Assembly: GCF_007565055.1 (NCBI RefSeq)
Contig: NC_044554.1
Span: 138,383,463 to 138,447,462, forward strand
Direction of reading: 5' to 3'
Origin: Rhinopithecus roxellana
Lineage: Eukaryota; Chordata; Mammalia; Primates; Cercopithecidae
Length of the DNA stretch: 64,000 bases
The notes under the pieces are model-generated. The model had not been told where the DNA came from. It did not search any database and was given only the letters and a program-made list of their open reading frames with translations. The position numbers and the translations under genes were made by a program. The stretch's first letter is position 1, and each line of letters begins with the position of its first letter. Positions 1 to 11,665 of the stretch are shown here, one piece after another.

Positions 1-329
1 AAATATGGGAGGCATGTCCCACCACACTGGACCAGAACCGTAACTGAACTGGCCCCATGAGCTGTTTCTGACAGCAGCTGGGAGAGAAATCAGACCCCAT
101 GCCATGGTGCCATAAGATAAGGAGACCTCCAGGTATAGACAAGGCCAGTCTACCCAGGTTTTTAAATAGCTAAGTGCTTTGACCTTAGGACAATCCTGTC
201 ACCCCAGTCACCATTGAAATCCAAGTCTTTCACATCACCCTTACACTGCCCGGCATACTCTGCATATCAAGCCTGGAGCTGTCCCTCAAACTCCCCCTCC
301 ATACAAGTCAATCAGCAGACGCTTTAAAC
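1..329. other. SCIN intron, no recognisable element
   Basis: This stretch lies upstream of the first SCIN exon in the window, so it is inferred to be intronic. I see no repeat family or coding signal I can name. Confidence 0.4.
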
Positions 330-2010
330 CCAGGTTGGTCATCTCATCCCTCCACCTGCGACCTCTTCTCTAAGCCTCCCTCTCCCTGCACCTGATTTCT
401 CTACGACTGTCCTCTGAGGACAGATTCCCCTGCAGCCCTCTCAAGTGGAACTTGTGTTTTCCCAAGGCCCACTCACCACGGCCTCAAGGATGGGGCTAGA
501 CAAGTTCCCCCGCTGCTCACCCTTACCTCTTTGGTTTTATCTTGCCTCTCTCCTTTGTATCAGACTTTCTCTCCTCCAGACCTCTTGTGCTTTCATAGAC
601 TGAACTGCCAGTCCTTCTCCTCTTCTTTGATGACTTCAGCCATTATTTCACTATTTCCATCTCTTCGGCTTCTCTCTTCCAGCAGTCTTTCCCTTGACCA
701 CATTTCATCTCATACTCACATGGTCCTATACTAAATTTTGCCATTTGCAATAACTATAGCTCCTCAGAAATCTGTTCCAGTCATCTAATCTCTGACAACT
801 CTCTCCTGTCCTTTGGCTCCTTTACTCCAGAATGCACATTCTGGCAATTCTCCAGGCCTGTAGCTAAATCCAGGAACCTGCTGCCTCCTTCACACCCCAC
901 CCTTCATGTCCTCCTTTCTCCCCAGATCCCCCAGAACTTTAATTTAGAGTTCACAGAGAAGATAAATCAGGCATAAATCATCTTATCTACTCCCCTGCAA
1001 CTTTATCAATTTGTCTGCATCTGTGTATATATTCTCTTTCCTTCCTCTTTTATGAAATAAATATCAAATTTTTATTTATATTTTTAAGTTAATAAATACT
1101 TTATATTAGGAATTTCCATATGTGAAGTGTCTTATAAGTGATTATATACTATACATATTACATATATACTATTACCCATAAATTAGCAATGAATAATGTA
1201 TTTGCATACAGTTATGTATCAATAAATAATTTATTAAATGTTTATTACATAGACTATCCCTCCTATCTAAGGCCCAATTCCTCCTCCGCCCACCTGGCCA
1301 CCAACTTCTGTCCAGATCCTTCCGTTTCTTGCTTTCCTAAGAAATCTCCTGGATTTCTGTCTTTCCCGTGCATTTATTCCACTTCTAGTTCATCATGATT
1401 ACAGGCAGTAATCTCCTTTCATTCTGTATCATCAATTTATTTTTCTATGTGGAATCATTCACTTTGAGCTACAAAGATGGCTGTAACGAAAACCTCCTGT
1501 CATTTCTTTAAAAACTGTGTCTTGACCTTGACCATTACCTTCTCTAGCTACTGCATCATTTCTCTGTCCTTCTTAAGAGCACATATCATTGAAAGGTTTG
1601 TCTTGAGTGTTTTCACTCACTCATCATCTCTACTTTTTAAAGCCAGTTCTCTCTAAAACCACCTCAATCAGGTGTCCATCCCACTAGTCCACTGAATTGG
1701 TTTTTATCTAGTTTGCCAGTGACTTGCCGCATGCCACAATCAAAGGTCACTTTTCTGATCTCGTTTTTCTCAGCTTCCCACTAGCATTTGCCAGTCAGCC
1801 TTTCCAGTTTTATTGAGCACTTCTTTTTTTCACTAGGTGAATGTATCCCCACACTTACCATGGTTTCTTCCTAACCTATCGGCCACTCCTCTCGGGCCAG
1901 TTTGCTGTGTTTTCCTCTTCTGTTTGACCTCTAAGTTCTTCAGCACTCCAAGCCTCGGCCTTGGCCCCTTCACCATGGTCTCATTTAGTCATATGGTTTA
2001 AATGCCAGCA
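330..2010 (+). repeat. Diverged L2 LINE fragment, + orientation
   Basis: A long C/T-rich sequence resembling the L2 reverse-transcriptase region on the + strand. Phrases like those in the L2 consensus are recognisable, for example around 1660-1700 and 1950-2040. Divergence is high and there are many stops, so this is an ancient dead copy inside a SCIN intron. An AT-rich patch at about 1060-1250 breaks the similarity. Confidence 0.5.
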
Positions 2011-2119
2011 TATGTATTGATCTCATCCAGAACCTTCTGTGCACGGATTCTTCTATGTTTAATTATGACTATTATTTTTTGACATTTAAAAACTATCAAA
2101 ATGACATTTAGGCATTCAT

Positions 2120-2960
2120 TATCTATGGGCATTCTCAGTTGATTTCAGATGGGAAAGTCAACCAAAATGCACCATTCCTACATTCTGATCTCTTCCCCAG
2201 TGGACATTCCTTTGTGAGACCTCATCAGCTGCTTGCAGTGCATCTCTTTATTTCCTTGCAGCCTCTCAAACCAGCTTTCACATTCCCAGACTCTCTGAAA
2301 TGCACCAGTCAAGATCATTTCACGAGTCTTCCTGTCTTTATCTCCTGGCAGGCTAAGTCTTTATAAGGTTCTGTTTTAGATCTCATTTCCTGATCTCACA
2401 CCAGTCTGGGCATAGGTCCTTTGTCGCCTTCTATCCATCCTGGCTCTTTCCTCTGTACCCATAATGAGATGTATATATTAGAAATTGGAAGCCAGACTTG
2501 GTTCCTGTAATTCTCCATCATCACATCTGATAGATTCCTTTGAGCTTGGTCTGTGAGGCCTCATTCCTGCTGGGAGAGGATTTTAACCATTTTCCTGAAT
2601 GTTCCCAATTCCTGGACATGCCTTTAAAACTTCTAACAGCCGTTCCTTCCTCCTCTAGTGTTCTCTCCTTGGACAGGCTCCTGAGAAACCTGGTGAAATT
2701 CAACTCTCCACATCGTGGATGCCTTCACCCCGGCAGTGCAGTGTGGATGGCCAAGCAGCACCATTTGGCACAGCAAATCACGCCTGCCTTCTTGAAGCAT
2801 TTTCCTCACTTGGCCTCAAGATCACTACACTCTTGTTTTCCTCCTCCGTCTCAGCTACTCCCCCTCAGTCTTGCTTATTGGTTCTTATTCCTCCTTCTGG
2901 AATCACATATCACACTTGTTCGACAATTATGCAGAAAGTCATGCCAGTGACATAGTAGCA
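2120..2960 (+). repeat. Second diverged L2-like segment, + orientation
   Basis: The part at about 2790-2900 resembles an L2 segment that should precede the segment seen near 1950. The two stretches are therefore probably separate copies, or one rearranged copy. A 136-codon open frame at 2540-2950 falls inside it and is not supported as a gene. Confidence 0.42.
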
Positions 2961-3211
2961 CAGTCATACGGTCAGACAAGTTCTCACAGAGAAGGACACA
3001 GTGTCACAAATTCACAAGTGACACAGACCAAAGTGCTCCTACTCTAGGGTTTAAAACACCATAGTGGTGTCCCAGAGCTGCCCTGAATTAATTTCCTGGG
3101 ATAGGGCAGAAGGCTATGTATGGTTTGCCACAGTCACAGCTTCTAGGACATGTTTATTGAGGGAGCAGCAATGAATTTCAATCACTGTTTTTATTTTTCT
3201 TCATATTCCAG

Positions 3212-3389
3212 GTTGATGTTGATGCACATTCACTGAATTCTAACGATGTTTTTGTCCTTAAACTGCCACAAAATAGTGGCTACATCTGGATAGGAAAAGG
3301 TGCTAGCCAGGAGGAGGAGAAAGGAGCAGAGTATGTAGCAAGTGTCCTCAAGTGCAAAACCTTACGGATCCAAGAAGGCAGGGAGCCAG
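3212..3389 (+). CDS. SCIN: SCIN coding exon (gelsolin repeat 5, fifth exon from the end)
   Basis: Scinderin (adseverin) is a cytosolic calcium-dependent protein of the gelsolin family. It severs and caps actin filaments and helps clear cortical actin during secretion. This exon is bounded by an acceptor AG at 3210-3211 and a donor GT at 3390-3391. It encodes 59 codons plus one base in frame 0. The product contains NDVFVLKLP and the hallmark YIWIGKGASQEEEKGAEY, the core of a gelsolin-like repeat; from the protein length this is repeat 5. Upstream exons lie outside the window. Joined with the four exons below, the frame stays open for about 188 residues to the stop, matching roughly residues 528-715 of the 715-residue family member. 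Gelsolin and villin share the motif, but the C-terminal residues identify SCIN. Confidence 0.95.
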
Positions 3390-3657
3390 GTGTGTGCTGT
3401 GGGGCCAAGGGCACTAACTAGATTTTATATTGATATGATTGCCAATCATCTTTTTTTCACCAAAAAGTCACTTTCTAATGGCTTATAAGGGTTAACAATC
3501 TCTCCATTAGTTGCAAAGGTGGGTGGGTGATGGTACCTGATTTCTTTAAGTAACTTCTCAACATTGAAACCAAAGTGAGATGATATTTGTTGATATAAAG
3601 CAACAGCAAGCATGTGTTCCTGAAAATGCACTGGATAACTGAGTGTGTTTTCCACAG
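3390..3657 (+). other. SCIN: Short SCIN intron
   Basis: A 268-base intron with canonical GT and AG ends and no repeat element. Open frames on its minus strand are not supported. Confidence 0.85.
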
Positions 3658-3779
3658 AGGAGTTTTGGAGTTCCCTTGGAGGGAAAAAAGACTACCAGAC
3701 CTCACCACTACTGGAGACCCAGGCTGAAGACCATCCTCCTCGGCTTTATGGCTGCTCTAACAAAACTGGAAGATTCATT
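3658..3779 (+). CDS. SCIN: SCIN coding exon (repeat 5/6 linker and start of repeat 6)
   Basis: The acceptor AG is at 3656-3657 and the donor is a strong GTAAGT at 3780-3785. The split glutamate codon from the previous exon is completed by the first two bases, followed by 40 whole codons. The product contains EEFWSSLGGKKDYQ and ends KTGRFI, the linker between repeats 5 and 6 and the first strand of repeat 6. The upstream intron is short (268 bases). The downstream intron carries an Alu only 28 bases beyond the donor. Confidence 0.95.
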
Positions 3780-3807
3780 GTAAGTGTCTTTAAAAACAGT
3801 GGGATAG

Positions 3808-4107
3808 GGCCGGGTGCAGTGGCACGTGCCTGTAATCCCAGCACTTTGGGAGACCGAGGCAGGCGGATCCCCTGAGGTCAGGAGTTTGAGACCAACCTGA
3901 CTAACATGGAGAAACCCTGTTTCTACTAAAAATACAAAAATTGGCTGGGTGTGGTGGTGCATGCTTGTAACTCAAGCTACTTGGGAGGCTTGAGGCAGGA
4001 GAATCACTTGAACCCAGGAGGCGGAGGTTGCAGTGAGCCAAGATTGTGCCACTCCACTCCACTCCAGCCTGGGCAACAAGAACGGAACTCCATCCTAAAA
4101 CAAAAAG
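3808..4107 (+). repeat. Alu (first of a head-to-tail pair)
   Basis: A full dimeric Alu starting with the GGCCGGGTGCAGTGG-type head and containing A- and B-box-like sequences and a central A-rich linker. It ends in a short A-rich tail that runs into a G-run at about 4107-4117. The flank AGTGGGATAG at 3798-3807 recurs at 4443-4452, beyond the next Alu. Confidence 0.93.
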
Positions 4108-4126
4108 GGGGGGGGGGCGTGGTGGG

Positions 4127-4442
4127 GGCGGGCGCAGTGGCTCACGCCTGTAATCCCAACACTTTGGGAAGCCGAGATGGGTGGATCATGAGTTCAAGGA
4201 GTTTGAGACCAGCCTGGCCAATATGGTGAAATCCCATCTCTACTACAAATACAAAAATTAGCCAGGCATGGTAGTGCGTGCCTATAGTCCCAGCTACTTG
4301 GGAGGCTGAAACAGGAGAATCTCTTGAACCCGGGAGGCAGAGGTTGCAGTGAGCCAAGATCATGCCACTGGCGTCACTGTGTTCCAGCCTGGACAACAGA
4401 GTGAGACTCCATCTCAAACAAACAAACAAACAAACAAACAAG
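4127..4442 (+). repeat. Alu (second of a head-to-tail pair)
   Basis: A second full Alu in the same orientation, separated from the first by a G-rich spacer. Its tail is a (CAAA)n run. The only obvious target-site duplication flanks both Alus together, so the pair behaves as one insertion unit or as an Alu inserted into the tail of another. Confidence 0.93.
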
Positions 4443-4569
4443 AGTGGGATAGAACCTAACAACGCCGGGAGGGGCAGTCCCATGTGGCTCTGACACTTTC
4501 AGACATGCTACTGTTCTGAATCTCAGTTTCCGCCTGCCTGCAAACCATGGTAACAACCTTTGCTCTACA

Positions 4570-4850
4570 CAGGGTTTTTTTTTAACTTTTATTTTAAGTT
4601 CTGGGGTACATGTGTAGGTTCGTTACATAGGTAAACTTGTATCATGGGGATTTGTTGTACAGACTATTTCATCACCCAGTTATTAAGCCTAGTACCCATT
4701 AGTTATTTTTCCTGATCGTCTCACTCCTCCCACACTCCACCCTTTGATAGGCCCCAGTGTGTGTTGTTCCCTTCTATGTGCCCATGTGTTCTCATCATTT
4801 AGCTCCCACTTATAAGTGAGAACCTGCAGTATTTGGCTTTCTGTTCCTTA
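4570..4850 (-). repeat. L1 3' end, minus orientation
   Basis: A T-run is followed by sequence complementary to the primate L1 3' UTR and ORF2 end, including the region encoding the usual 'ACTTATAAGTGAGAACAT'-like stretch near 4810. It is truncated at its 5' side. Confidence 0.8.
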
Positions 4851-5280
4851 CCCAGGGTGTTTTTAAGGGTTAATGATGTAATTAATGTGAAAGCATTAAT
4901 GTTGTGATGTCCTATATAGATTAAGCTGCTCTTAAAAGTACCAGCTACTTTACACCTGTGTGAGCATGCAGTTGCTGTATGAATATATATGTGGCTAGAT
5001 TTGTTGATTTAATAATTTGGCATTTTCTATGGGCAGCAATCATTATTTCTGATCGAACTATGTAAATTTTACATGTCAATTTCCCAGCGGACTAAATTTT
5101 TCACCATATTGACTGAATTAAAAATATTATGGAAATATTATGATCATTGAGCAAAAATCACAGAAAGCTATATATGCAGTTACAAATTAACTGACATCAA
5201 CAGGAATGTTTTATTTCATAGTCATTTACAAACTTTGACTTCCAGTCAGTTAGAAGTAAAATTAGAAGTATGTGTATGCA
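4851..5280. other. SCIN intron, AT-rich, no named element
   Basis: AT-rich intronic sequence with no recognised repeat or coding signal. Confidence 0.5.
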
Positions 5281-5625
5281 TGTCTTAGTTCAAGCTCCTA
5301 TAACAAAAATACCATTGACTGTGTGGTTTAAACCACAAACATTTATTTTTCACAGTTCTGAAGGCGGAGAAGTCCAAGATTAAGGCACCAGCAGATCTGA
5401 TGTCTGGTGAGGGAACCACTTTCTAGCCTTCTTGTGTCCTCACATGGCCAAGAGAGCAAGCTCTAGCCTCGGTCTTTCCTTATAAGGACGCTAAGCAGTG
5501 GCACTGCACCCTAATGGCCTCATCTGAACCTAATTACCTCCTAAGGACCCCACCTCCTACTACCATGCCATTGGGGGTTAGGGGTTTAACATAGGAATTC
5601 TCGGGGGAAACAAACATCCAATACA
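5281..5625 (-). mobile_element. MLT1-type MaLR LTR, minus orientation
   Basis: The sequence matches the complement of an MLT1 LTR, recognised by the TTTCACAGTTCTGAAGG and ACATGGCCAAGAG-like blocks and the AATTACCTCCTAAGGACCCC block. I found no clear target-site duplication. It is an ancient solo LTR in a SCIN intron. Confidence 0.72.
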
Positions 5626-6490
5626 AAAGAATACAAGAGTGATTTTACACTGGACTCTGAAATATCATCCTGAACCACAGCCTGTCACCTAAATTTCAAA
5701 AAAAAAGTTATACTTTCTCTGTTTCACGTGCTAAGTTTTTGCTAAATTTTTCATTTAAAGAATGAATTCCTCTTTTATATAAAATTTGATCTACAGATTT
5801 TGGTCAACATGTCCTAGTGAATAAATGCAAACTTTATTTTTCAACACAGGAAAGAAAATTTCCCATGTATTTTGCCAGATATTTTGATTACTAGAAATAA
5901 AATTATTTGAGATGAAGTGGTTCAAGTCCCCCTTGAAGCTTATAAATAATTTGACCTACAAGTTAAAGATTTAAACAGTGCATTGAGATAAATATTTGGT
6001 TGCTGTATACCGCAATTTGCTCACCTACTTTACAGGAAATCCCTGAACTTGCTATATTTTATGCATTTGTCATCAGAAAAATCTGCTGTTTTATTGTTTT
6101 GACTGGTAACTTGATATTGCATCCAAGCAACTTATTTTTCAGCATATGCTTCTATAATTTCTTATTATAATTATTTATTAACATTGCTATAAGTTAGATG
6201 TTTGTTTCCAAGAAAGATGTACTTTACAAAAATAAGTACCTAGGCTTTGTTCTCAGTGTGTTTAAAAAAAAGAATTGTTAGTCTTTGGCTTTTTGTTATG
6301 CACATATATTAGCCTTTAAGAGAAATATAAATTTTCTCTGCACCAACTCATTTTCTTGTTTGATGTTTGGAACCCCTTCTGCTCCCTTTACAGTTTAAGG
6401 CAACGGATTGTTGCTAACAAGTATTTAATCTTATAATTACTATTAGAAAGTAGGCTTTACACGTGTAGATTCCTACAAGGCAGCTACAAG
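5626..6490. other. SCIN intron, unique AT-rich sequence
   Basis: No repeat family, exon or RNA gene recognised. Confidence 0.5.
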
Positions 6491-6725
6491 GCAGCAGAGC
6501 TTGTTAGCTAAAAGCACAGCTTTTGGAACCAATCTGCCCATGTGCTGTCACTTACCTGGTGTTAGTACTTGCTGGCTGTGTGACTTTAGGCTGATTACTG
6601 AGCCTATCTGGGCTGTAGTCTCAACTCTAAAATGGTGGTAATCATAGTGCCTACTTCATAGGGTTGTTGAGAATATTAAATTAGCTGTTGCATATAAAAG
6701 ATTAGAACAGTGCCTGACATCAAGT
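6491..6725 (+). repeat. MIR element, + orientation
   Basis: Typical MIR content: the tRNA-derived head region, then the core with GTGTGACTTTAGGC-like and CTCAACTCTAAAATGG-like blocks, ending in ACAGTGCCTGACAT. It is an ancient SINE. Confidence 0.75.
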
Positions 6726-7342
6726 AACTGCTATTTAAAGTTTTTCTTTTTAAAATCATTATGTGATTGGTATATGTCCTATAAAAATAATATAAACAAA
6801 TCCTTTGCCCTCTAAATGGTCAAGGTTTTTTTTTTTTTATTTTGTATAACAATCTCAAAATCTCATCAGATCACAACAAACATGAATTGTCATGCTCAGA
6901 TGTCTGCAGGCTGCCTGGAACTAGGTTCATCTATGCTGGGCGCATGTTTTGGGTTTATACATGTTTTACCAGTGACAAAGCCAAAGACACAAAAAGGCCC
7001 TTGCTGAGTCACCTTTGCTAATATGACATGGCCAAGGCCCCAGTCAGCTCCACAGCACTGCAGAGTCACATGCCAGAGGGAGTGAATAAAGAACTGGGAA
7101 CCATAATCCAAACTCCTGCCTTAAGGATCCAAGGGGGTTTTCACCCAGAATTCTCTAAAAATACCGAACTTTAGATTAATACATGCCCATTGGTATTGGG
7201 TGGATGAAGCTAACCCTCCTATTACTCCCATTACCGTTTAATGCTATAACTATAATTTAACACAATTAAAAATAAAAATAAAAAAATTGTACGTGCAATA
7301 TTATGTTATAATGTCATCTTTTTGATTATTAAAATGACCAGG
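6726..7342. other. SCIN intron, no named element
   Basis: Intronic sequence with short A/T runs near 6825-6838 and 7258-7290. Nothing else is recognised. Confidence 0.5.
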
Positions 7343-7350
7343 CCTATTGA

Positions 7351-7664
7351 CTTTCTTTTTTCTTTTTTTTTTTTTTTTTTTTTTTTGAGACAGAGTCTCC
7401 CTCTGTTGCTCAGGCTGGAGTGCAATGGCACAGTCTTGACTCACTGCAACCTCCACCTCCCAGGTTCAAGCAAGTCTCCTACCTCAGCCTCCTGAGTGGC
7501 TGGAACTACAGGCGCCTGCCACCACACCTGGCTAATTTTTGTATTTTTAGTAGAGACGGGGTTTCACCTGTTAGCTAGGCTGGTCTTGAACTCCTGACCT
7601 CATGATCCACCTGCCTTGGCCTCCCAAAGTGCTGGGATTATAGGCATGAGCCATCATGCTCGGC
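7351..7664 (-). repeat. Alu, minus orientation
   Basis: A T-tract at about 7361-7386 is followed by a complete complementary Alu. The flanks CCTATTGA at 7343-7350 and 7665-7672 form a target-site duplication. Confidence 0.93.
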
Positions 7665-7672
7665 CCTATTGA

Positions 7673-8542
7673 TTTTTTAAAAGTAATCTTGACCTACAAA
7701 ATGAAAGATAATTTAATACTTGGACTATAAACTCAAATGTTTTTAGGAACTAGATAGGCAACTTAAATCTGTGAAACAATTAGTCATAAGGGACTGGAAG
7801 TACAGAGGATTGTGAGCAAATTGACTATATATGTGGGCATTCAAATGTGTCAACCTTAAGGATGAGATTTAGAAAATATGATTCAATATATAGTTTATTG
7901 AAATGCCAGGCTTGAGGATAGCTACCCGGGAAACACTGACTCCAAATGAATGAGGCCAGTGTTTTAAAGTGGAGGAGTTAAAGTTTCACTGACACTAGGC
8001 AGAAACAGAGAAATTATAGCAGGCTTATGTACTTTTTTATATAAGACCAGTGCATACTGACAGTGATTTGATTGGTTACAGATTGCTATTAATACTTTCC
8101 AAGGAAGAATACATTTTTACTTTGTGAGGAGTGGTGATCTGAGGGGGGTCTTAGCTCTGCACCCTTTGGTCTTCCGAATTATTTGCAGAAAAAAAGGCAA
8201 AAACTTGAGTGCATGCCTCAAGACTCAGGCCATATAGCCACATTCCTCTCAAAGCTCAGAATAATTTAAGGTTCCACCAGCTTTATATTTGAATTATTTA
8301 ATTTCACAAATGCAATGTTTGTATTAAATACTGTGCTGGTCAAATAAAATACCACCAGTTTGTGATGTCAAATTAATGATCAAATATTTAAAATTTTATT
8401 ACCTGAAAAAGAAGAAAAAAATTACTACCAAATTTTATTTTCACTATACTAAAAAAAAAAAAAAATACAGGGCATTTGTATCCTATGTATTAGAAAAATC
8501 ACTGCTTTACTGTTTGCTCATATAGCTTTTTATACCTTTCAG
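7673..8542. other. SCIN intron, no named element
   Basis: Unique AT-rich intronic sequence that ends in a polypyrimidine tract and the acceptor AG at 8541-8542. Confidence 0.55.
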
Positions 8543-8620
8543 ATTGAAGAGGTTCCAGGAGATTTCACCCAGGATGATTTAGCGGAAGATGATGTCATGT
8601 TACTAGATGCTTGGGAACAG
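8543..8620 (+). CDS. SCIN: SCIN coding exon (gelsolin repeat 6)
   Basis: A 78-base, 26-codon exon in frame 0 on both sides, with acceptor AG at 8541-8542 and donor GT at 8621-8622. It encodes IEEVPGDFTQDDL followed by AEDDVMLLDAWEQ. The acidic DDVMLLD segment is the conserved strand of a gelsolin-like repeat, and in the family such acidic residues take part in calcium binding. Both neighbouring introns exceed 2 kb. Confidence 0.95.
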
Positions 8621-10084
8621 GTACAACTACATTTTGTTCATAACAAGAGAATGCATTCTTGGTTGGAAGATGACAGAACTTGCTTTGAGAAATGGTAAAT
8701 CTAGATATAAATGAGCCTAGAGATTTAGGCTGTGTTAAAAATACACATACATTTGGTAAAAAATGAAACTAATACATATGGCAAGTTGATTTCTTCCTAT
8801 GAAAATAATTCCAGAGCTACCATCTTTGGCTTTACAGTTATAGGCAAAAAAAAAAAAAAAACATTTATTTTTCATTTATTTGTAAAAGTTACTCATTCTT
8901 AATTTGTTTATAATTCATTTAATAAGTGTATTCATGTGTACAGTGTCGTGGGGGTACAATGCTATTGAGGAAACCAACATATTCAAAATTTCTCTTGAAA
9001 TTTGACAAGAAGTCACGGGTGCCCCTCCCCTGGGGAAGAAACAGGCAGAATAGTTTTGAATCTACACAGTAAAATATGTTACTGTTTCATTTATCTTAAT
9101 TTTCAAGGAAATTAATGGTGATTTGATATGCCACATCTCATAGGTTTTTAACCTCTATGTAAATTAACAGTGAAAGAGAAAACTAAATATATTATGAACT
9201 CAATTATATAGAACAAGTATGAAATGCTTATCTGAATTAGGCCTAGTCTTAGAGGCAAGCACAAAGATTGTTCCTTTTAAGTTTGTTCCCAACTGATAAA
9301 CCATTCAGTTATATCACACCCTAGCTTCTGATCTACAATGACCATGTTTGACTTGAGGGCCCAGCCTCAGATTCTTGCCAAGTGAATGGAGTACTTATTT
9401 CTAGATGAGATTTAAATCTCCAGGTCAATAAAACACTCTTGTGTATTTAAGAATTAAAGAAGAATTACACTTCCTTATTCAGATATATATTTAATTTTTC
9501 TCATTTGTAGTCAACTCTTGTTTCTGTAATCATGGATACTTTTTAGAATATTTACCAACCCACATTTCATTTTTTAAAGTCATACTTTTTATTTACATTA
9601 CCATGCTGTCATGGTTTGTTCTGTGCCCTGCACACGAATATTTCAGCACTTTCAGTACGAACTAGAATACAGTCTAAACATAACTGACCAAAATTGCTCT
9701 GCCACAAGTGATTTTAAAGTGATTTCAATATAAGGTAATTCAGGAAATTTTTTCAGCATTAAAATACTCCCACCCACACATTTGACAAGGAGAAGGTTAT
9801 ATACAGATTGTATAATTATATAATTATATCAATTTTTTTTAAAAAATGCTATGTAAATACTAAACATTATAGCATTTTTACCAACATCTTATAGGGAGGG
9901 CACGCTACTAGAAGAGGAAAACACTAACCTTATGTCAGAGGTTCCTGGAGGGAGTCTGGGATCACCCACAGATAAGCTCTATGTCTACATGTAGTCCCTT
10001 CCAGCCAAGATCCACACCTAGGAAATGGGGATAATGACTGTGTAAGAGCCAAGGGAAAATTTCCCCTTCACTTTCCAAAGGTTC
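8621..10084. other. SCIN intron, no named element
   Basis: AT-rich intronic sequence including an A-run near 8848. No recognisable repeat or gene. Confidence 0.5.
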
Positions 10085-10625
10085 ATATAAAAATCAGTTG
10101 ATAAAAGGCAGATTAATAGGAGAAAAGGCATATAAATATATTAATGTGCACAGGAGTCATACAGAATGCAAGAATTGAAGAAATGGCTGGATGGTTGATG
10201 CTTTTGTATCATTTGGAAGTTACAGAAAGAATGGGGCATTGGAGGATGGCAAAACTGGTTATGGGAGAAGAGGCCTGGCTAGGAAAGGTGGTCTTGTTAT
10301 GAATCAAACCTCACATAAAGTATAGATGGTAAATGTTTCTTTCAGACCTTTAAGGGTGTGAGACTCTCAGTTAATCTTCCCTAGATCCCAAAAAGGGAGG
10401 GCCTCAGAGAAAGCCCGGCTGCACCAATGCAGATTCTCTATAGATGCAGCTCTTCCCCCACAAAAGGCAGCTTTGCAGGACTATTTCTCTTTGCAAGCCC
10501 TCTGAACAGCCATCTCAAAATATGTCAGAGAAGTGGATTCGGAGGTGAAATATTTTTGTTTCCTTCGACTGACTGCTGTCACAACCTAGCGGGTGGATGA
10601 AAAAAAAAATCCACCCAGACAATCT
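10085..10625 (+). repeat. Old LTR-like dispersed repeat, copy A
   Basis: Shares several blocks with the sequences at about 30360-30860 and 50520-51070. These include ACAGAAAGAATGGGG-type, GGCAGCTTTGCAGG-type and AAATATTTTTGTTTCC-type segments in the same order. The pattern suits an old LTR. I cannot name the family with confidence. Confidence 0.45.
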
Positions 10626-10739
10626 GTTGTTTTTGTGAAAGATCACTTTACAAACTAGAAAATACCATGTAAACATAAAATATCCCAGTGTGAAATCTGG
10701 AGTGAAACTGGCTAAATGTAAGTTTAGGTGTCTCCTGAT

Positions 10740-10868
10740 GAGTGTGAACACTGGGAAAGTGATGGTACCTTTCTGGGCCACTGCCTCCACGTCCCTAACT
10801 TCTGCGGATGTTGTGAGGATTCAATGAGCAGTGTGTGTGAAGCACTTTACACAGGGCCTAGCCTGAGT
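10740..10868 (+). repeat. Probable MIR fragment
   Basis: The stretch with GTTGTGAGGATTCAATGAG and GTGAAGCACTTTACACAGGG resembles the 3' half of a MIR on the + strand. It ends about 45 bases before the next SCIN exon. Confidence 0.6.
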
Positions 10869-10913
10869 CAACAACCCAGAAACCATACATGTTGTTATTG
10901 TTTCATTTTTCAG

Positions 10914-10974
10914 ATATTTATTTGGATTGGCAAAGATGCTAATGAAGTTGAGAAAAAAGAATCTCTGAAGTCTG
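10914..10974 (+). CDS. SCIN: SCIN coding exon (gelsolin repeat 6 core)
   Basis: A 61-base exon with acceptor CAG at 10911-10913 and donor GTAAGC from 10975. It encodes 20 codons plus one base, IFIWIGKDANEVEKKESLKS. This is the hallmark gelsolin-repeat segment (aromatic-Trp-Ile-Gly-Lys followed by an acidic/basic helix) and a second instance of the motif seen in the first exon. The trailing G joins the next exon to make an alanine codon. Confidence 0.96.
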
Positions 10975-11665
10975 GTAAGCTCAATTGATGGACAATTATA
11001 ACAGTAACCAGGCACCATTATGACCGAGTGTCTGACTGCTCTTTGCCACCATGTCTTACAAAACTACATTTCAAAATCAAGAGGTAGCTTAGCATTCCTC
11101 CTCAAAACTAAAGAGTAATGGGATTTTTTGAACTGGAGAATTTCCAGATGGGCACAAGAAAAAATATGTTTTGTTATCTAATTTGGAATAGAATTATATC
11201 AATTTAACCTGAAAAACTTAAATTCATTTCAACCTTTGTTTTATTATGATAAGAGTAAAACCTCCATGACTGTGATAAGCCAGATTTTGTAAACTTCCTT
11301 TTGACTAAAGCTGTTCTTTCTGGCACAATTTTCCTTTTACTGAAAAGTGTAACAATAATTATGCCACCAGAACAATTCTATAAAACTTGGAATTTTTTTG
11401 GGCATTGATGAGACTCGCATGTTGCTTTTCATGGCAGATGAGAGAAATCAAAAAGAAATTGTATTTGTCTACCTGGTCAATGGAAATTTAATTTATTACT
11501 TTCATTTGAAGAACTGTATTCGAATTTTCATTTTCAATGTGGCCAATATTTATTTGTTCTTCTGGAAATTTAATTTATTACTTTTATTCGAAGAATTTTC
11601 AATCTGCAGTTACTTTAGTTTAACCCAAACTAACTGAATTTATATGTCTTTACAACTGTTTTTAG
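10975..11665 (+). other. SCIN: Last SCIN intron, contains an ~82-base tandem duplication
   Basis: An intron with GT-AG ends. A 32-base segment at 11482-11513 recurs at 11564-11595 with two mismatches, giving a period of 82. The acceptor AG is at 11664-11665. Confidence 0.8.

Noticed and set aside
2540..2950. 136-codon frame upstream of the first SCIN exon
   Set aside because: It lies in an old L2-like stretch, has no match to gelsolin-family sequence and has no splice context.
3446..3962. Minus-strand frames overlapping SCIN exon and intron
   Set aside because: They overlap the well-supported + strand exon and an Alu, and have no independent support.
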